Of a DNA stretch of 59,137 nucleotides, positions 1 to 6,576 are shown in pieces. The position numbers and the translations under genes were made by a program. Position 1 is the stretch's first letter; each line of letters opens with the position of its first letter. The notes beneath the pieces are model-generated. The model saw only the letters and a program-made list of their open reading frames with translations, did no database searches and had not been told where the DNA came from. Where the stretch lies: assembly GCA_947585745.1 (NCBI GenBank), contig CANPXF010000015.1:1-59137 (forward strand), given 5' to 3'. The DNA is from an uncultured Clostridia bacterium (GTDB lineage Bacteria; Bacillota; Clostridia; Oscillospirales; Acutalibacteraceae).

Positions 1-6
1 TTTTTA

Positions 7-196
7 TGGTGGGCCATCAGTACGTTGATAAATGCGAGGGAAAAATCTCGAACCTTGCGACGTGTGGCGGAGCTAAAAGAAACATCAGCGCTCCTCGCTA
101 AAATCGTTTCCCCGAAACGATTTTTAAACGCTCGGCTTCGAGTCCCTGATGTTTTTCTAAAAAAAATAACACAACCGTATGGTTGTGTTATTTTTA
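7..196 (-). repeat. tRNA-Met-linked tandem unit 3 (most distal)
   Basis: This is one of three near-identical units lying downstream of the minus-strand tRNA-Met. Read on the minus strand it begins with an inverted copy of the tRNA T-arm (CCATCAGGGACTCGAA, here joined to a different hairpin), then has a short stem of AAAATCGTTT with AAACGATTTT, and ends with the tRNA 3' acceptor sequence CTGATGGCCCACCA. The hairpin next to it differs from the other two units (an ACAACCGTATGGTTGT-type stem), which gives this unit a 190 bp period instead of 175. The first bases of the window are the T-run of yet another hairpin, so the array probably continues to the left. Confidence 0.75.
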
Positions 197-371
197 TGGT
201 GGGCCATCAGTACGTTGATAAATGCGAGGGAAAAATCTCGAACCTTGCGACGTGTGGCGGAGCTAAAGAAGCATCAACGCTCCTCGCTAAAATCGTTTCC
301 CCGAAACGATTTTTAAACGCTCGGCTTCGAGTCCCTGATGGAAAAAAGACAGCCCGTACGGACTGTCTTTT
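197..371 (-). repeat. tRNA-Met-linked tandem unit 2
   Basis: Second copy of the 175 bp unit, nearly identical to unit 1 (372-546) over its whole length. It carries the same acceptor-stem fragment, the same internal hairpins and a terminator-like hairpin (GACAGCCCGTACGGACTGTC with flanking A and T runs). The bases that differ in the hairpin stem keep it mostly paired. Confidence 0.8.
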
Positions 372-546
372 TGGTGGGCCATCAGTACGTTGATAAATGC
401 GAGGGAAAAATCTCGAACCTTGCGACGTGTGGCGGAGCTAAAGGAGCATCAACGCTCCTCGCTAAAATCGTTTCCCCGAAACGATTTTTAAACGCTCGGC
501 TTCGAGTCCCTGATGGAAAAAAGACAGTCCATACGGACTGTCTTTT
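372..546 (-). repeat. tRNA-Met-linked tandem unit 1 (next to the tRNA)
   Basis: Unit adjoining the tRNA gene. On the minus strand the tRNA CCA end is followed at once by a hairpin (GACAGTCCGTATGGACTGTC between A and T runs, about 516-546) that reads as the intrinsic terminator of the tRNA. The body then holds the inverted T-arm fragment and a broken tRNA 3' half: GGTTCGAG is separated from CTGATGGCCCACCA by 26 bases. Confidence 0.8.
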
Positions 547-623
547 TGGTGGGCCATCAGGGACTCGAACCCCGGACCGATCGGTTATGAGCCGATAGCT
601 CTAACCAACTGAGCTAATGGCCC
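547..623 (-). tRNA. tRNA-Met (CAT anticodon)
   Basis: The minus strand gives a full cloverleaf: acceptor GGGCCAT pairs with ATGGCCC, the D-arm is AGCTCAGTTGGTTAGAGCT, the anticodon stem ATCGG/CCGAT holds the loop CTCATAA with anticodon CAT, and the T-arm is CCGGGGTTCGAGTCCCTG. CCA is encoded (547-549). The sequence resembles clostridial elongator methionine tRNA; a tRNA-Ile2 with modified C34 shares the CAT anticodon and cannot be fully excluded by eye. A consensus promoter lies just upstream and a hairpin terminator directly downstream. Confidence 0.93.
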
Positions 624-644
624 TTAGCTGGTTGAACAAGAATT

Positions 645-673
645 ATTATATCAATTTTACGTTTAGTTGTCAA
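645..673 (-). promoter_or_regulatory. tRNA-Met promoter
   Basis: On the minus strand TTGACA (668-673) and TATAAT (645-650) are separated by exactly 17 bases, a perfect housekeeping-sigma promoter about 22 bases before the tRNA 5' end. Confidence 0.9.
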
Positions 674-703
674 TATTTATTTGATTAAATCTGTAATGCA
701 GAA

Positions 704-733
704 CACCGCGGTTCGCAGAGGCGGACCGCGGTG
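704..733. other. GC-rich hairpin
   Basis: Thirteen-base arms CACCGCGGTTCGC and GCGGACCGCGGTG flank the loop AGAG; the single non-Watson-Crick pair is a T/G wobble. No T-run follows on either strand, so it is not an obvious terminator. The rest of 624-821 shows only the tRNA promoter and AT-rich DNA. Confidence 0.6.
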
Positions 734-821
734 GGGGTGAAATTTATTATTAAGAAAGTAGAATTATAATAAAAATGTAAATTATTTGTGTTTTTGTTTA
801 GTAAGATTTGAATTTACATTT

Positions 822-887
822 TTATACTGAAATCAAACAGATGACGCAGACTGAAAAAATAAATCCGAAAACAATTCCGAAAAACAT
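822..887 (-). CDS. Candidate 21-residue hydrophobic peptide
   Basis: A very short ORF encoding MFFGIVFGFIFSVCVICLISV, almost entirely hydrophobic and long enough for one membrane span. It is preceded by a good ribosome binding site, GAGGTGG, five bases before the ATG, which is why it is reported despite its size. It stands alone between the tRNA and htrA on the minus strand. No function can be assigned; it could be a membrane micropeptide or a chance ORF. Confidence 0.4.
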   Translation of the reverse strand: MFFGIVFGFIFSVCVICLISV

Positions 888-998
888 TAAACCACCTCGG
901 ATTTATTTTTCGCGTTTTTTGTTGATTTACTCATTTTTTGAATTTTTTATTTAATTTATTTTAAGGGTAACTATTGCGTTAATTATCAAAAATTTTTA

Positions 999-2465
999 TC
1001 AGTTTTTATCTTCCTGCAAGGTTATTGTTATGTCATAGGTTCTTGATGTGCTTTGGCGGTAAAGAGTTACCTTAATTTTATCGCCCGCCTTATGCTTTTC
1101 GAGAATATCATAAACCTCGGCAAAGTTGCTGACATTTTTATTATCGACCTTTGTAACAATATCTCCTGCTTGAGCGCCTGTTTTGTCCATAGGTCCGCCC
1201 GGGGTTATCTCCTCAATCGAAATTCCCGACGCGCCCGCGCTTTCATCTGTAACAACCGTTCCGACAATTCCGATTTTCACGCGGTTTTTAACGTAGCTGT
1301 ATTTAATAATGCTGTCAACTACCTGTTTAACGGTATTAACGGGAATTGCAAATCCCATTCCTTCGTATTCTTCAAGGGCGATTTTTGATGTCGTAATTCC
1401 GATAACCTGACCGTACATATTGCAGAGCGGTCCGCCGCTGTTTCCAGGGTTAATCGCCGCGTCGGTTTGAATAAATTTTGCGTTATTAGTCGCCGAGACC
1501 TGACGGTTCAAAGCGGAAATAATTCCCTTTGTAACGGAATTTTGGTAGTTGATACTGCGCGGGTTTCCGACCGCGATAACGTCCTCGGTAACCTCAATAT
1601 CATCGCTGTTTCCAAAGCTTGCGGCGGGCAGATTATTTGCGTTCGCTTTAAGCACCGCAAGGTCGTAACGGCTGTCGTAGCCGACAACGCCCGCCTCGTA
1701 TTCCTTTTTGTCCGCCGTAACAATTTTAATCATATACGCGGTTCTGCTGTTACTGATTATATGGGAGTTGGTAACTATATAACCGTTTGAGGTGACTATA
1801 ATGCCCGAGCCCATTGAGGTGTAGCTTGTTGCCGTACCCTCCTGACCGTCTGTATAGCATATAACTCCGACAACTGATTTTTCAATATTTTCAAAAGCGT
1901 ACCCGGCAGTATAATTTTGAGCGTTGGAGGGCTTTTTGTTAAGCTTAATTCCCTTAAAATCAGGGTCTGTTTCCTTTTGCGCGTCGGATTTCGGATATTC
2001 CTTGCCTGAATCTTCAGGTTCTTCCTCATACGGAATTTGGCTCGGCATTGTGTATCCGTAATTGCTGTCAGGCATACGTTCAGTAAACGAGGAGCCTTGA
2101 TTGTTGTATGAAATATACGCGATAAAGCCGATAAGACTTGCGCCCAGAATTGCGACCACAATTATTATAAAGGCTATAAGTCCCCCGCTCATACGCTGTT
2201 TGGGCTGTTTAGGTATGTACGCGTAGTTTGGATTATAGTATCCGTTCGGCTGTTGAGGGGGAGCGGGAGGCGCGAACGGTTGCTCGGGAGGAGCGTAGTA
2301 CTGTTGTTGGTAGTCGTTTTGATTTGGGGCCTTGGGCGGTTCGCTCTGACCTTGTGTATTTTGAGTAAAGTCAGAGGTGTATCCGTTATTAAACGTCGGC
2401 GCCTGCGAGGGCGCAGGCGGAACATTCGGGGTAAAATTGTTTTGATTATCGTAAAATTCGCTCAT
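999..2465 (-). CDS. htrA: HtrA/DegP-like membrane serine protease with PDZ domain
   Basis: A 488-residue surface quality-control protease. Residues 1-90 are a Pro/Gln/Asn/Tyr-rich cytoplasmic tail, about 95-120 is a transmembrane helix, 190-390 is a trypsin-like domain and 395-485 is a PDZ domain. The catalytic triad is visible: His235 in TNSHIIS, Asp268 in SRYDLAVL and Ser343 in NPGNSGGPL. This order (disordered tail, membrane anchor, protease, one PDZ) is common for HtrA in Clostridia, where it degrades or refolds damaged exported proteins outside the membrane. The start follows AAAGGAGAGC with 8-base spacing. It is transcribed alone, divergently from fba. Confidence 0.93.
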   Translation of the reverse strand: MSEFYDNQNNFTPNVPPAPSQAPTFNNGYTSDFTQNTQGQSEPPKAPNQNDYQQQYYAPPEQPFAPPAPPQQPNGYYNPNYAYIPKQPKQRMSGGLIAFIIIVVAILGASLIGFIAYISYNNQGSSFTERMPDSNYGYTMPSQIPYEEEPEDSGKEYPKSDAQKETDPDFKGIKLNKKPSNAQNYTAGYAFENIEKSVVGVICYTDGQEGTATSYTSMGSGIIVTSNGYIVTNSHIISNSRTAYMIKIVTADKKEYEAGVVGYDSRYDLAVLKANANNLPAASFGNSDDIEVTEDVIAVGNPRSINYQNSVTKGIISALNRQVSATNNAKFIQTDAAINPGNSGGPLCNMYGQVIGITTSKIALEEYEGMGFAIPVNTVKQVVDSIIKYSYVKNRVKIGIVGTVVTDESAGASGISIEEITPGGPMDKTGAQAGDIVTKVDNKNVSNFAEVYDILEKHKAGDKIKVTLYRQSTSRTYDITITLQEDKN

Positions 2466-2618
2466 ATTTAATGCTCTCCTTTTTATAACTCTTTCTATTA
2501 TATAATTTTTTCAAAATAAAAACAACAGTCAATTTAATATTTTACGTCATATGAACGTAATATAAAATATAATTTGAAAAATTTTCCTTAAAGGCTTTAT
2601 ATTCCGAGAATATTGTAG

Positions 2619-2624
2619 TATAAT
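2619..2624 (+). promoter_or_regulatory. Likely -10 element of fba
   Basis: TATAAT lies about 62 bases before the fba start in the intergenic region shared with htrA. The -35 is weak, so this is tentative. Confidence 0.4.
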
Positions 2625-2686
2625 GTCTTTGAGCGTACGGTGCGGACGCGCGCCGTATGAAATTTATCTTCGGAGGTAATTTTATT

Positions 2687-3553
2687 ATGCCGTTAGTTAA
2701 CGCAAAAGAAATGCTTACAAAAGCAAAGGCGGGCCACTATGCAGTAGGTCAGTTCAACATCAATAACCTCGAATGGACAAAGTCCATTCTTTTAACAGCT
2801 GAGGAGCTTCGTTCACCTGTTATTTTAGGTGTGTCCGAGGGAGCGGGAAAGTATATGTGCGGTTACAAGACCGTTGTCGGTATGGTTAACGCAATGCTCG
2901 AAGAGCTTAACATCACGGTTCCCGTGGCTCTGCACCTTGACCACGGCTCCTATGAGGGCGCTAAGGCTTGTATTGAGGCAGGATTCAGCTCAATTATGTT
3001 CGACGGTTCTCACTATCCTATCGACGAAAACGTAGCAAAGACTAAGGAATTAGTTGCGACTTGTAATGAGCTCGGACTTTCTATCGAGGCTGAAGTCGGC
3101 TCAATCGGCGGTGAGGAAGACGGAGTTATCGGCGCGGGAGAGTGCGCCGACCCCAACGAGTGTAAAATGGTTGCGGATTTAGGCGTGACAATGCTCGCCG
3201 CGGGTATCGGAAATATCCACGGAAAGTATCCCGAAAACTGGCAGGGACTTTCGTTTGAAACCTTAGACGCCATTCAACAGCTAACAGGCGATATGCCGCT
3301 GGTTCTCCACGGCGGTACAGGTATTCCCGCTGATATGATTAAGAAGGCTATTACTCTCGGCGTTTCAAAGATTAACGTAAATACCGAGTGTCAGCTCGCT
3401 TTCGCGGCCGCAACGAGAAAGTATATCGAAGAGGGCAAGGACCTTGAAGGAAAGGGATTTGACCCGAGAAAGCTTCTCGCTCCCGGCGCGCAGGCAATTA
3501 AGGATACGGTAAAAGAGAAAATGGAGCTTTTCGGTTCTGTAGGAAAGGCTTAA
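2687..3553 (+). CDS. fba: Fructose-bisphosphate aldolase, class II
   Basis: A 288-residue zinc-dependent aldolase that interconverts fructose-1,6-bisphosphate with dihydroxyacetone phosphate and glyceraldehyde 3-phosphate in glycolysis. Family motifs are clear: HLDHG at 83-87 (catalytic Asp85, zinc ligand His86), EAEVGSIGG at 134-142, zinc ligands His178 (GNIHGKYP) and His208 (LVLHGGTG), and the phosphate-binding KINVNTE. The open frame extends ten codons further upstream, but the start chosen has GGAGGT (2672-2677) at ideal spacing and gives the usual MPLVNAKEML beginning. A bidirectional terminator follows. Confidence 0.97.
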   Translation: MPLVNAKEMLTKAKAGHYAVGQFNINNLEWTKSILLTAEELRSPVILGVSEGAGKYMCGYKTVVGMVNAMLEELNITVPVALHLDHGSYEGAKACIEAGFSSIMFDGSHYPIDENVAKTKELVATCNELGLSIEAEVGSIGGEEDGVIGAGECADPNECKMVADLGVTMLAAGIGNIHGKYPENWQGLSFETLDAIQQLTGDMPLVLHGGTGIPADMIKKAITLGVSKINVNTECQLAFAAATRKYIEEGKDLEGKGFDPRKLLAPGAQAIKDTVKEKMELFGSVGKA

Positions 3554-3584
3554 TTCTGAATAAAAACGGGATATAAATAAAACA

Positions 3585-3622
3585 GCAGGCAGGTTAATTT
3601 TGCTTAACCTGCCTGCCCTTTT
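3585..3622. terminator. Bidirectional terminator between fba and spoIIID
   Basis: Thirteen-base perfect stem GCAGGCAGGTTAA/TTAACCTGCCTGC with a six-base loop, followed by CCTTTTT on the plus strand and by T-rich sequence on the minus strand. It can serve both converging genes. Confidence 0.85.
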
Positions 3623-3888
3623 TATTTTTTCTTGCTTTCCCTTATAAGCTCATACTTATGTCTTGTCGCTATACCGCCTCTGATGTGGCGCTGACTTTTG
3701 TTTGTGTCCAAAATCTCTCTTACCTCGCGGTAAAGTACGGGGTTTACGCTTTTCAGCCGTTGGCTTACGTCTTTATGTACAGTGCTTTTGCTTATTCCGA
3801 ATTTCTTCGCCGCGGAGCGTACCGTCGCCTTGCTTTCGATTATGTATTCTCCGAGCATCGCGGCTCTTTCTTCCACTATACCTTTCAC
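3622..3888 (-). CDS. spoIIID: Sporulation transcriptional regulator SpoIIID
   Basis: An 88-residue DNA-binding protein that acts in the mother cell during sporulation, modulating sigma-E-dependent genes. The sequence closely follows the SpoIIID pattern: IIESKATVRSAAKKFGISKS forms the helix-turn-helix, followed by TVHKDVSQRL, EVREILD and a basic RHIRGGIATRHKY segment. The length matches the family. Translation starts at GTG after GGAGGGC; the ATG two bases upstream is out of frame. A CATATAAT box upstream resembles a sigma-E type -10, though the -35 is not convincing. Its presence implies the organism makes spores. Confidence 0.95.
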   Translation of the reverse strand: MKGIVEERAAMLGEYIIESKATVRSAAKKFGISKSTVHKDVSQRLKSVNPVLYREVREILDTNKSQRHIRGGIATRHKYELIRESKKK

Positions 3889-4040
3889 ATATAGCCCTCC
3901 ATAAATTTTATCGTTTGAACTTTCTTTTGCCTAATTATATGCAAAAAACAGGCTGACAATGCTTAAAATTAAAGTAATTTATAGGACTATATATAGAATA
4001 AGATAAATAATTCTCTCCGCTTAAACGGACACGCGGTTTG

Positions 4041-4069
4041 TTGACATTATTTTATTAAAATTATATAAT
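4041..4069 (+). promoter_or_regulatory. Promoter of the transglutaminase-like gene
   Basis: TTGACA (4041-4046) and TATAAT (4064-4069) are separated by 17 bases, a consensus housekeeping promoter 33 bases before the start codon. Confidence 0.9.
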
Positions 4070-4101
4070 ATAATTAAACAAATGATTAGGAAGGGATTTT
4101 T

Positions 4102-6363
4102 ATGAAAAGAATAGTTTCAATTATTCTTTCTGCTCTGATTATATTCACAACGGCAGTTGTCGCGGGGGCTGAAAGTACGGATTTTGAGAGCGCGAATCTT
4201 CTCGACAAATACAGCACTCAGGAGATTATAGCTATGTACCCCGAGGTTTCAAGCTACCTTGCGAGGGAATTTCGAGCGCTTAATACAGATATTGCGTTGG
4301 GCGATTATAATATTTCCGTTGAAAATATTGACGCGATTTATTTCAGCGTGCTTTCGGAAAATCCCGATATTTTCTATGTAAGTCCGCACGATTTTGCGTC
4401 AACTTCGGAAAGTGAATCCGATATTCTCGTTTCAATACGTCCCAAATATCTCTTTAAAACAGAGGAAATTCCCGATAAAATAGCGGAGTTTAAAAAATCG
4501 GCTGATTATATTTTAGCGGGAGTTGATAAAAACTGGAGCGATGTTTATAAATGCAGGTATCTTCACGATATGATAGCTCAATACGTGCATTACGATATGG
4601 ACGTCAATAACTCCGATATGTTAATCAGAACAGCTTACGGCGCGCTTATCGACAACAACGCTGTGTGCGAGGGTTATACTATGGCGTATAACTATCTTTT
4701 AGGACAGCTTGGAATTGAGGCGCATTTTATTCAAAGCACAAAAATGCTTCACGCGTGGTCGTACGTTAAGCTCGGCGGAAGTTATTATCACGTCGACGTT
4801 ACATACGATGACCCGAGCTATGATAATTTAGGACGCGTAAACCACGATTACTGCCTCGTAAGCGATAAGCAGTTGAGCGCTGACGGCGAACATCACGATT
4901 GGATTCACGGCACTAAAGCAAGTGACACGAGCCTTGACAATGTATGGTGGAGAAATATTAATACAATAATTTTCCCCATTGACGGCTATGATTATTATAT
5001 GGACCAGACCTACAACAGCAGTGTGTACGGCGCGCTTATGCGCAGAAATATTGAAACAGGCTCAAAAAGCTTAATTAAACAGGTTTCAACCCGCTGGAAT
5101 GTTGACGGTATAAGCGACGCTTTCTGGGAGAGAGCATACTGCTATTTAACCTATGACGGAGAGTATCTCTATTTTAACGATACACAAAACGTTTACCGCC
5201 ACAAGCCCGACGGTTCCGCAAACTGCGAGGTGCTTTACAAAAAGCCCGAAAGCATAAAATATAATTTCTACGGCGTAGCTATGAAAATGGACGGCAATCT
5301 TTATGCCACAATTAAGCAAAATCCGAATGTTGAAGATGAAGTTTATTTTCTCGATAAAAACGCGCTCGATAAAAATCCCGACAAGCCTATAGAGCCTGAC
5401 AAAAACGTGGAATATGTTGAGGTTGACGGCGGAATTTCGATTAGTAAGCTGAATATTACTTCGGAAAATCTCATTATTCCCGAATATATCGACGGCAAAA
5501 AGGTAGTTATGCTCGGCGATTCCCTGTTCAGCGGTAACCAAAATCTTAAATCGGTTATTATTCCCGAGGGAATTACCGCTGTCGGAAACAGCACTTTTTA
5601 TAACTGTGCCAACTTAAAAAGTATTACTGTTCCGAGCACACTCACCTCAATAGGCAATGGCGCGTTTAACGGTTGTGCCTCGCTTGACGAGATTACAATT
5701 CCGAAAAGCGTTGTTGAAATCGGAAAGAACGCGTTTTCGGGGTGTTTAAATCTTACTATAAAGGGATACAGAAACTCTGTGGCGGAAAGCTACTCAAATG
5801 AGTACAAAATACATTTTGTATGTCTTGATTCGTCCTCTCCGACAAACCCCACATCTCCTACAAACCCGTCTTCTCCGACTAATCCTACATCGCCCGCCAA
5901 TCCGACATCTCCGACTGAACCGAAACCAAAGAGGAAAACAATTAATGGAACTTCATCAATGTATGTAAAGCAAAAGGGAAGTATAAAAATTTCCTCAAAA
6001 GAGAAGTTTACCTATACTTCAAGCAAAAAATCTGTCGCTGTAATAGACAAAAAGGGTAAAATTACCGCGAAGAAAAAGGGTACGGCAACAATAACCGCCT
6101 CAAGCAAGTCGCTCGTTTATAAAATCAAGCTGACTGTTAAAAATCCGAAACTAAACGTAACTAAGAAAAAGATAAAGAAAGGAAAAAGCTTTAAGCTGAA
6201 AGTTATAGGCGGAGTGGGAAAGACTACCTATACTTCGAGCAAAAAGAAAGTCGCAACCGTAAGCCCCACGGGAAAAGTTAAGGCAAAGAAAAAGGGAAGC
6301 GCGACTATTACGGTAAAAACAAGCGGAAAGATTAAATTAAAATGTAAAGTTACGGTAAAATAA
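4102..6363 (+). CDS. Secreted transglutaminase-like protein with LRR and Ig-like repeats
   Basis: A 753-residue exported protein. Residues 1-23 are a signal peptide. About 140-240 is a transglutaminase/protease-like core with a Cys-His-Asp triad: Cys189 (NNAVCEGYT), His217 (LHAWSYV) and Asp232 (YYHVDVTYDDP). About 440-570 holds BspA-type leucine-rich repeats (GNSTFYNCANLKSITVPSTL and similar). About 576-610 is a Thr-Ser-Pro-Asn linker of repeated PTNPTSPTNPSS type, and 615-753 contains two Lys-rich Big_2-like Ig repeats. There is no LPXTG motif, so wall retention may depend on the basic C-terminus. It has its own promoter and terminator. Substrate unknown; it may act on peptides or be a surface-binding protein. 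Confidence 0.85.
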   Translation: MKRIVSIILSALIIFTTAVVAGAESTDFESANLLDKYSTQEIIAMYPEVSSYLAREFRALNTDIALGDYNISVENIDAIYFSVLSENPDIFYVSPHDFASTSESESDILVSIRPKYLFKTEEIPDKIAEFKKSADYILAGVDKNWSDVYKCRYLHDMIAQYVHYDMDVNNSDMLIRTAYGALIDNNAVCEGYTMAYNYLLGQLGIEAHFIQSTKMLHAWSYVKLGGSYYHVDVTYDDPSYDNLGRVNHDYCLVSDKQLSADGEHHDWIHGTKASDTSLDNVWWRNINTIIFPIDGYDYYMDQTYNSSVYGALMRRNIETGSKSLIKQVSTRWNVDGISDAFWERAYCYLTYDGEYLYFNDTQNVYRHKPDGSANCEVLYKKPESIKYNFYGVAMKMDGNLYATIKQNPNVEDEVYFLDKNALDKNPDKPIEPDKNVEYVEVDGGISISKLNITSENLIIPEYIDGKKVVMLGDSLFSGNQNLKSVIIPEGITAVGNSTFYNCANLKSITVPSTLTSIGNGAFNGCASLDEITIPKSVVEIGKNAFSGCLNLTIKGYRNSVAESYSNEYKIHFVCLDSSSPTNPTSPTNPSSPTNPTSPANPTSPTEPKPKRKTINGTSSMYVKQKGSIKISSKEKFTYTSSKKSVAVIDKKGKITAKKKGTATITASSKSLVYKIKLTVKNPKLNVTKKKIKKGKSFKLKVIGGVGKTTYTSSKKKVATVSPTGKVKAKKKGSATITVKTSGKIKLKCKVTVK

Positions 6364-6369
6364 AAAAAT

Positions 6370-6397
6370 CGGTCAGAATTTTCTGACCGGTTTTTTT
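6370..6397 (+). terminator. Terminator of the transglutaminase-like gene
   Basis: Stem CGGTCAGAA/TTCTGACCG (6370-6378 and 6381-6389) followed by seven T. The T-run merges directly into an intergenic repeat copy. Confidence 0.88.
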
Positions 6398-6485
6398 ATA
6401 TATCTACGTCAGTCATTGCAGTCCCTCTCTGAAAATCATCTCCCCCAAACGGTTCTGCCCTTGTCTTGTTTTGGATAGAATGGCG
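6397..6485 (-). repeat. Terminator-linked intergenic repeat, copy 1 (truncated)
   Basis: Starts with the conserved end TATATCTACGTCAGTCATTG directly after the terminator T-run, then CAGTCCCTCTCTGA, the CCCCCAAACG block and TTGTTTTGGATAG. It stops before the GTTCTGCTGTAGAC end seen in full copies. The remaining 90 bases before metH show no feature. Confidence 0.75.
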
Positions 6486-6576
6486 TTTGTTGGTATAATG
6501 AGGCTTTTATACGAATATAAACGGAGATATAAATTAAGTTCAGGGTTAAGATTATAAATACGGTTTCGTGTTATTA

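Noticed and set aside
1..546. CRISPR array
   Set aside because: Units are 175-190 bp and near-identical throughout, with no short repeat/unique spacer alternation.
25..598. Two overlapping ORFs of 122 and 86 codons across the tRNA-linked repeats
   Set aside because: They read antisense to tRNA fragments (ending in the familiar GPSGTRTPD-type false protein), repeat with the DNA units and have no RBS.
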